Shown: piece by piece, positions 28,391 through 36,506 of the stretch
Position numbering within the stretch: the first letter of the stretch is position 1
Layout: each line of letters starts with the position of its first letter
Assembly (NCBI RefSeq): GCF_014650595.1
Contig: NZ_BMVG01000027.1
Coordinates: forward strand, 1 to 64,000
DNA length: 64,000 nt
Source: Streptomyces alanosinicus
GTDB lineage: Bacteria > Actinomycetota > Actinomycetes > Streptomycetales > Streptomycetaceae
Reading direction: 5' to 3'
Program-made: the position numbers and the translations under genes
Notes under the pieces: generated by a model
The model's input: only the letters and a program-made list of their open reading frames with translations
The model's database searches: none
What the model was told of the DNA's origin: nothing

Positions 28391-28688
28391 CCGCCGGTGG
28401 CTGAACCTCCCCGTAACTCTCGTGGCACTCCTGGCAATTGACGCCTCGTCGCATCGGCGTCCCTCGATGGAGCGGTTTATGGGAGCCTTAAGGCACCCTG
28501 AAGTCCGTGCCGTCGAGGGAGCCTGACGATTGCCCGGAAGCGAGCCGTCCTCGCAGGTCAGTCAGGCCCTACCGGCCAGTGACATGACGTCGGCATATGC
28601 CGGTCGCGCGGCGTGGAACAGGGGCGTGCAGGGGGCGCATTCCTCCGGAACGGCCCCCAAGAGGCCTCCGGGCCGCCATCATGGGGGC
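28391..28688. other. leader region ahead of the ATP-binding regulator
   Basis: 298 bp. The regulator's frame stays open through much of this stretch (from 28530), so the true start could be earlier, but codon pattern and similarity begin at ATG 28689. A TTGACG (28438-28443) could be a -35 box, but no matching -10 is evident. Confidence 0.4.
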
Positions 28689-29192
28689 ATGGCGGGGCTG
28701 GAGGGCATCGAACAGCCGCGGGGACACAGCCGTGCGGCCGCGGCTCGCTGGTCGCCCGCGGTCGAGGACGAACAGGCGCTCAAGGCGCTCGAACTGTTCG
28801 GCAACCCGGCGGAGGCGGAGGTACCCCTGCCGTCCCGCCCGGAGTCCGCGGCCACCGCGCGCCGCCTCGCCCAGGTCGTCGTTCTGCGCACCTGGCGGCT
28901 GTCCCCCAAGCTCACCGAGGACGCGGTCTTACTCGTGTCCGAACTCGTCGGCAATGCCGTACGGCACACCGGTGCCCGGGTCTTCGGCCTGCGGATGCGC
29001 CGCCGTCCCGGCTGGATCCGGGTAGAGGTCCGTGACCCCTCGCGCGGGCTGCCCTGTCTGATGCCGGTTCAGGAGATGGACATCAGCGGCCGCGGCCTTT
29101 TCCTGGTGGACAAGCTGTCGGACCGCTGGGGCGTCGACCTGCTGCCGAGAGGCAAGACGACATGGTTCGAGATGCGGGTCGCCGACCGCTGA
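28689..29192 (+). CDS. ATP-binding anti-sigma-like regulator (HATPase_c), TTA-containing
   Basis: 167 aa from ATG 28689; ATG 28584 and the open frame from 28530 are alternatives. N-terminal region MAGLEGIEQPRGHSRAAA, then an RsbW/SpoIIAB-like ATPase domain: AEVPLPSRPESAATARRL, N box LLVSELVGNAVRHT, G1 VEVRDPSRGLP, and GRGLFLVDKLSDRWGV. Such small proteins in Streptomyces act as anti-sigma or signalling partners. Codon 81 (28929-28931) is TTA, the rare leucine codon read by the bldA tRNA, so expression may depend on developmental stage. Transcribed alone. Confidence 0.88.
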   Translation: MAGLEGIEQPRGHSRAAAARWSPAVEDEQALKALELFGNPAEAEVPLPSRPESAATARRLAQVVVLRTWRLSPKLTEDAVLLVSELVGNAVRHTGARVFGLRMRRRPGWIRVEVRDPSRGLPCLMPVQEMDISGRGLFLVDKLSDRWGVDLLPRGKTTWFEMRVADR

Positions 29193-29305
29193 GCGCGTCG
29201 CAGGGGCGCGGAAGCCGCCCGGAGCGCTATCGCATTGGCCCGACGCGACCCGAAATCATCCCCCTTTCGGGGCAATCGGTGGTTTTCTTACCTATCGCCC
29301 CTTAA

Positions 29306-30124
29306 ATGGTGCGGGTGACCACCACCAACCGACGCGAGGTGCTGCGCGCGGGCGCCGGGCTCGTCGCCGGCGGCGCGCTCGCCGCCGGTTGCGGCGCGGG
29401 CCAGGCCGCCCCGTCCCACGCTGCGGACTCCGCGCCCCCCTCCGCCTCTCCCTTCGGCCATCGCACCGCCGGCGCCTCCGCGTCCGGCGCCGGCACGGCC
29501 CCCGCCCCGCGCGCCTATCCCGGGCAGCCCGCCCAGATCACCCACGGCCCGCGCAGCCGCCCCGAGGTCGCCCTCACCTTCCACGGCCAGGGCGACCCCG
29601 GCATCGCCCACAAGCTGCTCGACACGGCGGAGAAACACGGCTCCCACCTCACCGTGCTCGCCGTCGGCACCTGGCTGGACGAACATCCTGACATCGCCCG
29701 CCGGATCCTCGACGGCGGCCATGACCTCGGCAACCACACCCAGCGGCACATCTCCGTCAACACCCTGGCCGAGGCGGACGCCCGCAAGGAGATCACCGAC
29801 TGCGCGGACCGGCTGAAGCGGCTCACCGGCTCCATCGGCACCTGGTTCCGCCCCTCCCGCGCACCGACCGCCTCCCCGCTGGTCGCCCGGCTCGCCCGCG
29901 CCGTCGGCTACCCGCACGTGCTGTCGTACGACGTCGACTCGCTCGACTACACCCGGCCCGGCGCCGCCGCCGTCACCCGCAAGGTCCTCGCCGAAGTGCG
30001 CGGCGGATCGGTGGTGAGCCTGCACTTCGGGTACCCGGACACGGTCGCCGCGCTGCCCGATCTCCTCCACGAACTCGACCGGCGTGCACTGCGCGCGGTC
30101 ACCACCACGGAGCTGCTGAGCTGA
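29306..30124 (+). CDS. polysaccharide deacetylase-family lipoprotein with altered metal site
   Basis: 272 aa. The N-terminus NRREVLRAGAGLVAGGALAAGCG combines a Tat-like RR motif with a lipobox Cys, followed by an Ala/Ser/Pro-rich linker (about 33-75). The NodB fold follows: ALTFHGQGDPGIA, where canonical enzymes have TFDDG; the H..H motif GNHTQRH is kept; FRPSRAPTAS takes the place of RxPxG; and there is a late LHFG. Loss of the first Asp pair means classic metal-dependent deacetylation is doubtful. Start ATG 29306 (GTG 29312 possible). The stop overlaps the next gene's start by one base, so they are coupled. Confidence 0.85.
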   Translation: MVRVTTTNRREVLRAGAGLVAGGALAAGCGAGQAAPSHAADSAPPSASPFGHRTAGASASGAGTAPAPRAYPGQPAQITHGPRSRPEVALTFHGQGDPGIAHKLLDTAEKHGSHLTVLAVGTWLDEHPDIARRILDGGHDLGNHTQRHISVNTLAEADARKEITDCADRLKRLTGSIGTWFRPSRAPTASPLVARLARAVGYPHVLSYDVDSLDYTRPGAAAVTRKVLAEVRGGSVVSLHFGYPDTVAALPDLLHELDRRALRAVTTTELLS

Positions 30125-31311
30125 TGCGAACCACGAAAGCCGCCCGCCTGCTGGCCGCGGGCGCCGCCCTCACCGCCCTGACGCTGCTGTCCGCGTGCAG
30201 TTCCGGCTCCCGGCGGCACGAGAACGAGGCCCTCGACAGCAAGGCCCCGGTGCGGCCGCGGGTCGACGCGCAGCGGGTGAACGTGCTGCCCGGGATGCCG
30301 CCGGTCGACAACCCCAAGGACCTCTACGCCGCCGACCGCCCGAACCGGCTCTCGCCGGTCGTCAGGGACTTCCCGTCCCGGGTGTACGTCCCCAACACCA
30401 TCTCCGACACGGTCAGCGTCATCGACCCGCAGACCTACAAGGTCATCGACACCTTCCGGGTCGGCCGCCAGCCCCAGCACGTCGTGCCGTCCTGGGATCT
30501 GAAGACCCTCTGGGTCAACAACGACCTCGGCAACAGCCTCACCCCCATCGACCCGAGCACCGGCAAGGCCGGCAAGCCGGTCGCCGTGCACGACCCGTAC
30601 AACCTGTACTTCACGCCCGACGGCAAGTACGCCGTCGTCATGGCCTCCATGGACCGTCAGCTGGTCTTCCGCGACGCGCACAGCATGAAGGTCGTCAAGG
30701 CCGTCCCGGTCCGCTGCTACGGCGTCAACCACGCCGACTTCTCCCCGGACGGCCGCTACTTCATCGTCTCCTGCGAGTTCAGCGGCGAACTCCTGAAGGT
30801 CGACACCGCGCGGATGACGGTCGTCGGCCAGCAGAAGCTGCCGTTCCGCGGCGCGATGCCGCAGGACGTCAAGATCTCCCCGGACGGCAAGCTGTTCTAC
30901 ATCGCCGACATGGTGGCCAACGGCATGTGGATCCTCGACGGCGACCGGTTCGGCCCGCCCCGGTTCCTGCCCACGGGCAAGGGCGCCCACGGCCTCTACA
31001 TCAGCCGTGACTCCCGCCAGATGTACATCTCCAACCGGGGCGAGGGCACCATCTCCGTCTTCGACTTCACCGCGGACCGGCTCACCGAAAGGTGGCATCT
31101 GCCCCACGGCGGCAGTCCCGACATGGGCGGGGTCTCCGCCGACGGCAAGATCCTGTGGCTGTCCGGCCGTTACAACTCCGAGGTGTACGCCATCGACACG
31201 AAGACCGGAAAGCAGCTGGCCCGCATCAAGGTCGGCAGGGGCCCGCACGGTCTCGCGGTCTATCCGCAGCCGGGCCGCTACTCACTCGGCCACACGGGCA
31301 TCTTCCGCTGA
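30124..31311 (+). CDS. YVTN-type beta-propeller lipoprotein
   Basis: 395 aa. Lipoprotein signal peptide with LLSAC (Cys about 24). The rest is a seven-bladed propeller built of YVTN/Lactonase-like repeats: VYVPNTISDTVSVIDPQTYKV, LWVNNDLGNSLTPIDP, FIVSCEFSGELLKV, MYISNRGEGTISVFD and so on. Such proteins are usually binding or scaffold domains at the cell surface. It is translationally coupled to the preceding deacetylase-like lipoprotein, so the pair probably acts together outside the membrane, perhaps in cell-wall or lipid binding. No catalytic residues are identifiable. Confidence 0.85.
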   Translation: MRTTKAARLLAAGAALTALTLLSACSSGSRRHENEALDSKAPVRPRVDAQRVNVLPGMPPVDNPKDLYAADRPNRLSPVVRDFPSRVYVPNTISDTVSVIDPQTYKVIDTFRVGRQPQHVVPSWDLKTLWVNNDLGNSLTPIDPSTGKAGKPVAVHDPYNLYFTPDGKYAVVMASMDRQLVFRDAHSMKVVKAVPVRCYGVNHADFSPDGRYFIVSCEFSGELLKVDTARMTVVGQQKLPFRGAMPQDVKISPDGKLFYIADMVANGMWILDGDRFGPPRFLPTGKGAHGLYISRDSRQMYISNRGEGTISVFDFTADRLTERWHLPHGGSPDMGGVSADGKILWLSGRYNSEVYAIDTKTGKQLARIKVGRGPHGLAVYPQPGRYSLGHTGIFR

Positions 31312-31404
31312 ACCGAGCGCGGAACGGACCGAATCCAGCCGGACACGCCGCCGTTCGGGTGACAGTCCGCGTGCCGCCGCAGCGGAGTGGGGATCGTGCT
31401 GGGC

Positions 31405-32010
31405 ATGATCTCAACTCGCCTGCGGCGGCAGTTCGTTGCCGCCGTCCTGTCCCTGGGCGCCGTCCTCGCCACGACGGCCGCCACCGCTCCCACGACCCGT
31501 GTCGCGGCGGCGTCCGCCAAGGCCGCACCGTCCTGCCCCCCGTTGGAGGACAAGCTCCGGGCCGCCGCCGACCGGAACGTGGACCTCGGCCGGATCACCC
31601 CGGAGCCCGCCTGGCGCACCACCTGCGGCACCCTGTGGCGCAATGACAACCGGGCGCCGGAGGCCATCTTCGAACAGGGCTTCTTCCCGCGGGACGTGGT
31701 CAACGGCCAGTACGACATCGAGAAGTACGTCCTGGTCAACCAGCCCTCGCCGTACGTCTCCACGACATACGACCACGACCTCTACAAGACCTGGAAGTCG
31801 AAGTACAACTACTACATCGACGCGCCCGGCGGCATCGACGTCAACAAGACCATCGGCGACACCCACAAATGGGCCGACCAGGTCGAGGTCGCCTTTCCCG
31901 GCGGCATCGCCCGGCAGTACATCGTCGGCGCCTGCCCGGTCGACAAGCCCACCAAGACCGAGATCCTCAGCGACTGCGTGAGCAACCCGTACTACCGTCC
32001 CTGGCACTGA
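31405..32010 (+). CDS. secreted ScARP-like (pierisin-family) guanine ADP-ribosyltransferase
   Basis: 201 aa, signal peptide about 1-40 (ATG 31405; the frame opens at GTG 31387). The R-S-E layout of ADP-ribosyltransferases is complete: R79 in LWRND, the S-T-T motif at 119-121 in YVSTTYD, and the QxE catalytic motif Q159-V-E161 in ADQVEVAFPGG, with conserved APGGIDVN ahead. Four Cys (44, 74, 177, 191) suggest two disulfides. It matches, from memory, S. coelicolor ScARP (SCO5461), reported to ADP-ribosylate guanine bases and guanine nucleosides and nucleotides; Scabin of S. scabies is another relative. Natural target and function are unknown. Followed by a 15-bp-stem terminator. Confidence 0.92.
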   Translation: MISTRLRRQFVAAVLSLGAVLATTAATAPTTRVAAASAKAAPSCPPLEDKLRAAADRNVDLGRITPEPAWRTTCGTLWRNDNRAPEAIFEQGFFPRDVVNGQYDIEKYVLVNQPSPYVSTTYDHDLYKTWKSKYNYYIDAPGGIDVNKTIGDTHKWADQVEVAFPGGIARQYIVGACPVDKPTKTEILSDCVSNPYYRPWH

Positions 32011-32013
32011 CAC

Positions 32014-32048
32014 CTCAAGGAGCGGGCCGCCCGGGCCCGCTCCTTGAG
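32014..32048 (+). terminator. hairpin terminator after the ADP-ribosyltransferase
   Basis: 15-bp perfect stem: CTCAAGGAGCGGGCC (32014-32028) with GGCCCGCTCCTTGAG (32034-32048). Confidence 0.88.
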
Positions 32049-32081
32049 TCTCCACCCGCTGGAAGGGGCAGACTCGCAGAC

Positions 32082-32849
32082 ATGACCGAAGACGGCACCG
32101 GACTGCTCACCATCGGCGCGCTGGCCCGCGCCACCGGACTGACCGTGCGCACCATCCGCTACTGGTCCGACGAGGACGTCCTCACCCCGGTGGCCCGCTC
32201 CACCGGCGGCTACCGGCTCTACGACACCGCCGCCGTCGCCCGTCTGGAGCTGATCCGCACCCTGCGCGAGCTGGGGCTCGGCCTGGACGAGGTACGCAAG
32301 GTGCTGGCCGGGGAGCGCACCGTCGCCGAGGTCGCGGCCCCCCATGTCGCGGCCCTGGACGCGCAGATCAGCGCGCTGAAGGTGACCCGCGCGGTGCTGT
32401 CGACGGTCGCCCGGCGAGGCTCGGACGCCGAGGAGGTGACCCTGCTGAACAAGCTGGCCCGGCTGCCCGCAGCGCAGCGGCAGCGGATCGTGGACCGCGT
32501 CGGCGTGCAGTTGCCGGACGACCCGCCCCCGGAGCAGGCCGACGTCTGGGCGGAGCTGGCGGAGCTGCTCCGGAACCCGGACTCCCGGGCCCTGCTGCGC
32601 CGGATGATCGAGTTCGACGCGGCCGACCGCACCCCGGACACCCCGGCCCGCGCCTCGGCCGGCGTTCTCCGGACGGCTGGTCGAGCCGGCCGTCGCCGCC
32701 CGGGGCCGCGGAGTGACCCCGCGCTCACCCGGGGCGGACACCGTGCCGACCGAACCGCTCGGCACGGACACCGACCGCCCGGTCGTACGGCGCCGTCGGC
32801 CTCGGTGACGAGGCCGCCCGCCACCGTGAGCCGGCGGCCGTGGCACTGA
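32082..32849 (+). pseudogene. MerR-family regulator with frameshifted C-terminal half
   Basis: The first about 190 codons are a good MerR protein: LLTIGALARATGLTVRTIRYWSDEDVL, YRLYDTAAVARLELIRTLRELGLGLDEV, then a coiled coil. Past about base 32655 this frame becomes low-information (RTAGRAGRRRPG). The +1 frame restores a sensible tail (FSGRLVEPAVAARGRGVTP) until its own stop near 32817, so one indel, possibly followed by a second, disrupts the effector domain. The DNA-binding half could still be made. Expected product about 240 aa. It may be a real mutation or a sequencing error; I cannot distinguish these here. Confidence 0.65.
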
Positions 32850-32928
32850 AGGCCTGGCCGGGCCGTTAATCTGACCAGCGTCAGTACGCCAGCACGGCAG
32901 CAGAAACACGACTAAAAGGGGCGGATCG

Positions 32929-33141
32929 GTGGCGGACATCGAGGAAGCACGCAAGCAGTTCGACCGGATCGACGCGAACGGCGACGGATTCATCACGGCC
33001 GCCGAGTTCAAGTCCGCTCTGGCCCAGGAGGGCGACTGGAACGTCACCGAGGCGGTGGCGGAGTCCATCATCAGGCAGCGCGACCTCAACGGCGACAAGG
33101 TCCTGTCGTTCGACGAGTTCTGGGCGTACCTGAACAAGTGA
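32929..33141 (+). CDS. cabC: two-EF-hand calcium-binding protein
   Basis: 70 aa, GTG start with AAGGGG seven bases upstream. EF-hand 1 loop residues 15-26 (DANGDGFITAAE) is canonical with D15, N17, D19, T23 and E26. Loop 2 residues 52-63 (DLNGDKVLSFDE) has Lys57 where Gly is usual, which may lower its calcium affinity. It matches S. coelicolor CabC (SCO5464) in size and position; CabC has been reported to bind calcium and affect spore germination and aerial growth. Cytoplasmic, no signal. Stand-alone gene with its own terminator. Confidence 0.9.
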   Translation: MADIEEARKQFDRIDANGDGFITAAEFKSALAQEGDWNVTEAVAESIIRQRDLNGDKVLSFDEFWAYLNK

Positions 33142-33150
33142 CGTGCCGAG

Positions 33151-33176
33151 AGGGGCCCTCCGCGGGGAGGGCCCCT
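33151..33176. terminator. bidirectional hairpin terminator between cabC and the ABC ATPase
   Basis: 11-bp perfect stem AGGGGCCCTCC (33151-33161) with GGAGGGCCCCT (33166-33176), loop of four. It lies 9 bp after cabC and 3 bp after the convergent ATPase stop, so it can serve both. Confidence 0.88.
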
Positions 33177-33179
33177 TCG

Positions 33180-33965
33180 TCATGCCCGCCGGATCCGCAC
33201 GCTCCACCGGCCCTCGCGCCGCTCCAGGACGAGCGGCAGGCCGAAACACATGCCGACCCGGTCGCCGGTGAGGACCTGTGCGGCCCGCCCCTGCGCGATC
33301 ACCCGGCCCTCCCGCAGCAGCACGGCGTGGGTGGTACCGGCCGGCAGCTCCTCCAGATGATGGGTGACGAGCACGGTCGCCAGCCGCGGACGCTCCGCCC
33401 GCAGCCCGTCCAGCGCCTCGATCAGCTGTTCCCGGCCGGGAAGATCCAGGCCGGTCGCGGGCTCGTCCAGGAGCAGCAGCCGGGGTTCGGGCATCAGGGC
33501 CCGCGCGATCAGTGTCCGGCCGCGCTGCCCCTGCGAGAGCGTCGGCCAGCGGGCCTCCCGCAGTGCCGCGAGCCCCAGCGTCCCGATCAGCGCCTTCGCC
33601 CGCTCCCGATGTTCCGGGGACGGCCGCCACCTCGGCACCGGCGCCACGGAGTTGGTGGCCCCGGTGAGCACCACCTCCCGTACGGTGAGCGGCGCGGTCA
33701 GCGGATGGCGCGGGTCGACGTGCCCGACAAGCGCCCGCAGCTCCCGCAGATCGACCCGGCCCAGCCGCCGTCCGAGCACCTCGACCGTGCCCCGCGTCGG
33801 ATGCGCCACCGCCCCGAGCAGCCCCAGCAGACTGGATTTGCCCGCGCCGTTGGCGCCGAGCAGCGCCCAGTGCTCACCGGCCCGGACCGTCAGGGACACC
33901 TCCCGGAGGATGGGCCGCCCGTCCCGGACGAGATCGACACCCTCGGCCCGCAGCACCTCGCTCAC
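33180..33965 (-). CDS. ABC transporter ATP-binding protein, solitary
   Basis: 261 aa. Walker A LLGANGAGKSSLL (about 38-47), signature LSQGQRGR (Gly to Gln at the third position), Walker B LLLLDEPATGLD, and switch His in VLVTHHLEELPAG. The fold resembles ModF/YlmA-type ABC ATPases that often lack a partner permease. Its GTG start overlaps the stop of leuA by GTGA, so it is translated from the leuA transcript. Whether this reflects leucine-linked function or chance is unknown. Substrate unassigned. Confidence 0.88.
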   Translation of the reverse strand: MSEVLRAEGVDLVRDGRPILREVSLTVRAGEHWALLGANGAGKSSLLGLLGAVAHPTRGTVEVLGRRLGRVDLRELRALVGHVDPRHPLTAPLTVREVVLTGATNSVAPVPRWRPSPEHRERAKALIGTLGLAALREARWPTLSQGQRGRTLIARALMPEPRLLLLDEPATGLDLPGREQLIEALDGLRAERPRLATVLVTHHLEELPAGTTHAVLLREGRVIAQGRAAQVLTGDRVGMCFGLPLVLERREGRWSVRIRRA

Positions 33966-35641
33966 CGGGCCGCCGCCCGGTTCACCGCGGACAGCACCGC
34001 GCGCACGGCGGCCGACGGACCCGTGCCCGCACCCCAGGCCGTGACGCCGTCGACCCGGCACTCGGCGAAGGCCGCCGTCCCGTCCTCCGAGAAGTCCAGG
34101 ACGTCCACCGCGAATCCGGCACCCGCCAGGGCGTCGGCGAACGCGGTCAGCTGCCCCGCGCCCGTGCCCTCGAAGTCACCGACCCGGTCGCCGGCCTCCA
34201 GCGTGCAGACGAAGCGGTGCACGCCGGGCGGCTGTTCGTGCACGGACCAGGTGTGCAGTCGTACGGGCCCGTCCGCGAGGTAGGCCGCCCGGAACAGCTC
34301 GTACAGCTCCTTGGGTGTCGCCTCGCGCCCGCTGTCGTCCGTGGCCGTCTGGACGATCCGGGAGAAGCCGGGCCGCATGCGCGGCGGCAGGTCGATACCG
34401 TGGTGCGTGCGCAGCAGATACGCCACCCCGCCCTTGCCCGACTGGGAGTTGACGCGGATCACCGCCTCGTACGACCGTCCCACGTCCGCGGGATCGATCG
34501 GCAGATACGGCACCTCCCATGGCGCCTGCCGCTGCGACACTCCCAACTCGGCCGCGCGCCGGGCGTGTTGGGCGAGGCCCTTGCTGATCGCGTCCTGGTG
34601 GGTGCCGGAGAACGCCGTGTGCACCAGCTCGCCGGCGTACGGGTGGCGCGGATGCACAGGCAGCCTGTTGCAGTGCTCGACCGTCTCCCGTACGGCGTCC
34701 AGGTCGCCGAAGTCGACCATGGGATCGACCCCTTGGGCGAACAGGTTCAGGGCGAGGGTCACCAGGTCGACGTTGCCGGTGCGCTCGCCGTTGCCGAACA
34801 GGCAGCCCTCCACGCGCTGAGCGCCGGCCAGCACGGCCAGCTCGGCGCAGGCCACACCGGTGCCGCGGTCGTTGTGCGGGTGCACCGAGAGGATCACCGA
34901 GTCCCGGCGGGAGAGATTGCGGTGCAGGTACTCGACCTGGTCGGCGTAGACGTTCGGGGTGGCGATCTCCACGGTCGCCGGGAGATTGTGCGTGACCGGC
35001 CGGTCCGGGCTCGCGTCCCACAATTCGGTGAGCCCGTCGCACAGGTCCAGGACGAGGTCGGGCTCGGTCAGATTGAAGGTCTCCGGCGAGAACTGGAACC
35101 GGATGCCGGGCGCGTCCCCGGCCCGCCGCGCCATGCGCTCGGCCGCCTCCCGCACCGTCCGCCGCACCTCGGCCCGGCTCCGCCCGAGCACCACCTCCCG
35201 CCAGACCGGCGAGGTCGCGATGTACAGATGCACGACGGCCCGCGGCAGCCCCTCGACCGCCTCGAAGGTCCGGTCGATCAGATCGGCCCGGGCGGGGGTG
35301 AACACGACCGGAGTGACATCGTCGGGCACGGCCCCACAGGTCACCAGGTGCCGTACGAAGTCGAAGTCGGTGCGGCTCGCGGACGGGTAGCCGACCTCGA
35401 TCTCCTTGAAGCCCACGCGCACCAGCAGATCGAAGAAGCGCCGCTTGCGGGGCGTGTCCATGGGTTCGGCCAGCGCCTGGTTGCCGTCGCGCAGATCGAC
35501 GGGGACCCAGAGGGGCGCGTGCCCGATCCGGGCCGAGGGCCAACTCCGGCCGTCTGCGGGGACGTTCACCCGGTCCTGGTAGGGGCGGTAGCGGTGGTAC
35601 GGCATGGGGCTGGGGTGCTGTGGGTTCCAGAGGGTCTTCAT
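33962..35641 (-). CDS. leuA: 2-isopropylmalate synthase
   Basis: 559 aa, the long LeuA type with a C-terminal regulatory domain. It catalyses the first step of leucine synthesis (2-oxoisovalerate + acetyl-CoA). VDLRDGNQALAEPM carries the metal-binding Asp. GFKEIEVGYPSAS and the metal-ligand HPHNDRGTG follow, then GCLFGNGERTGNVD. The LeuA allosteric domain (about 430-559) should give leucine feedback. Start ATG 35641 with AAGG upstream. No Leu-rich leader peptide or T-box is visible in the 163-bp upstream region shared with a divergent GntR gene. Confidence 0.95.
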   Translation of the reverse strand: MKTLWNPQHPSPMPYHRYRPYQDRVNVPADGRSWPSARIGHAPLWVPVDLRDGNQALAEPMDTPRKRRFFDLLVRVGFKEIEVGYPSASRTDFDFVRHLVTCGAVPDDVTPVVFTPARADLIDRTFEAVEGLPRAVVHLYIATSPVWREVVLGRSRAEVRRTVREAAERMARRAGDAPGIRFQFSPETFNLTEPDLVLDLCDGLTELWDASPDRPVTHNLPATVEIATPNVYADQVEYLHRNLSRRDSVILSVHPHNDRGTGVACAELAVLAGAQRVEGCLFGNGERTGNVDLVTLALNLFAQGVDPMVDFGDLDAVRETVEHCNRLPVHPRHPYAGELVHTAFSGTHQDAISKGLAQHARRAAELGVSQRQAPWEVPYLPIDPADVGRSYEAVIRVNSQSGKGGVAYLLRTHHGIDLPPRMRPGFSRIVQTATDDSGREATPKELYELFRAAYLADGPVRLHTWSVHEQPPGVHRFVCTLEAGDRVGDFEGTGAGQLTAFADALAGAGFAVDVLDFSEDGTAAFAECRVDGVTAWGAGTGPSAAVRAVLSAVNRAAAR

Positions 35642-35804
35642 CGGCGGTCACTGCCTTCGGGCCGGGTGGGACGGTGACCGGCAGCACGGCGTCCCGCGGC
35701 GGGGCGCCGGTCGCGTCAAACCCCGCCGCGGCAGCCGAGAAGAAGGAGACCGCGGAGCGTCACACCGGGTACGCTAGCGACACCTCAGCTCCTCAGACAA
35801 GTGG

Positions 35805-36506
35805 GTGAACCACATGCCGCTCGGGCCCCTCCGCCCCAGCCCCCTGGTCGAGCAGGCCGCCGACCGGCTGCGCGACCGGATCGCCGCAGGCCACTGGCCG
35901 GTCGGCGGCAAGCTGCCCGGCGAGACCACGCTCGCCAAGGAGCTGGGTGTCGGCCGCTCCACGGTCCGCGAGGCGCTGCGCGCGCTCGCCGGCGCCGGGC
36001 TGGTTCGGCCGCGGCACGGCGCCGGTGTCTTCGTCATCGCCGTCGAGCCGGCCGAGGACTGGCCCACCCGGCTCGGCCGGGCCGCCGTCACGGACGTCTA
36101 CGAGGTCCGCATGGGCGTCGAGGTACAGGCCGCCCGCCTCGCCGCACAGCGCCGCACCCCCGAGGACGTCACCGCGCTGCGAGCCGCGCTGAAGGGCCGC
36201 CGGGCGGCGGCCGCCGCAGCGGACACCGCTTTCGTGGACGCCGACATCGCCCTGCACACGGCCGTGGTCGCCGCCGCCCACAACCCGGTCCTGACCGACC
36301 TGTTCACCGAGTTCGTCCCCGTCCTCCGGGAAGGTCTGGTGACCCTGCTGCACCTCACCCGCCTGCGTGAGAAGGTCCCCGACACCGGCGACGACTCCCA
36401 TGCGGCACTCGTCGAGGCCATCGCGGACGGCGCCGCCGAACAGGCGGTCGCGGTGCTGCTGGGGGAGCTGGAGCAGACACTGGAGCTGCTGCGGGGGAGC
36501 GGCTGA
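35805..36506 (+). CDS. GntR-family (FadR subfamily) transcriptional regulator
   Basis: 233 aa. Winged helix (about 10-75): VEQAADRLRDRIAAGHWPVGGKLPGE, LAKELGVGRSTVREALRALAGAGLV and RHGAGVFV. The FCD ligand domain (about 90-225) has the expected metal-binding polar residues (DADIALHTAVVAAAHN, SHAALVEAIADG). Divergent from leuA, so leuA is one candidate target, but no operator is proven. Its stop abuts the stop of the convergent AraC gene with no gap. Confidence 0.9.
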   Translation: MNHMPLGPLRPSPLVEQAADRLRDRIAAGHWPVGGKLPGETTLAKELGVGRSTVREALRALAGAGLVRPRHGAGVFVIAVEPAEDWPTRLGRAAVTDVYEVRMGVEVQAARLAAQRRTPEDVTALRAALKGRRAAAAAADTAFVDADIALHTAVVAAAHNPVLTDLFTEFVPVLREGLVTLLHLTRLREKVPDTGDDSHAALVEAIADGAAEQAVAVLLGELEQTLELLRGSG

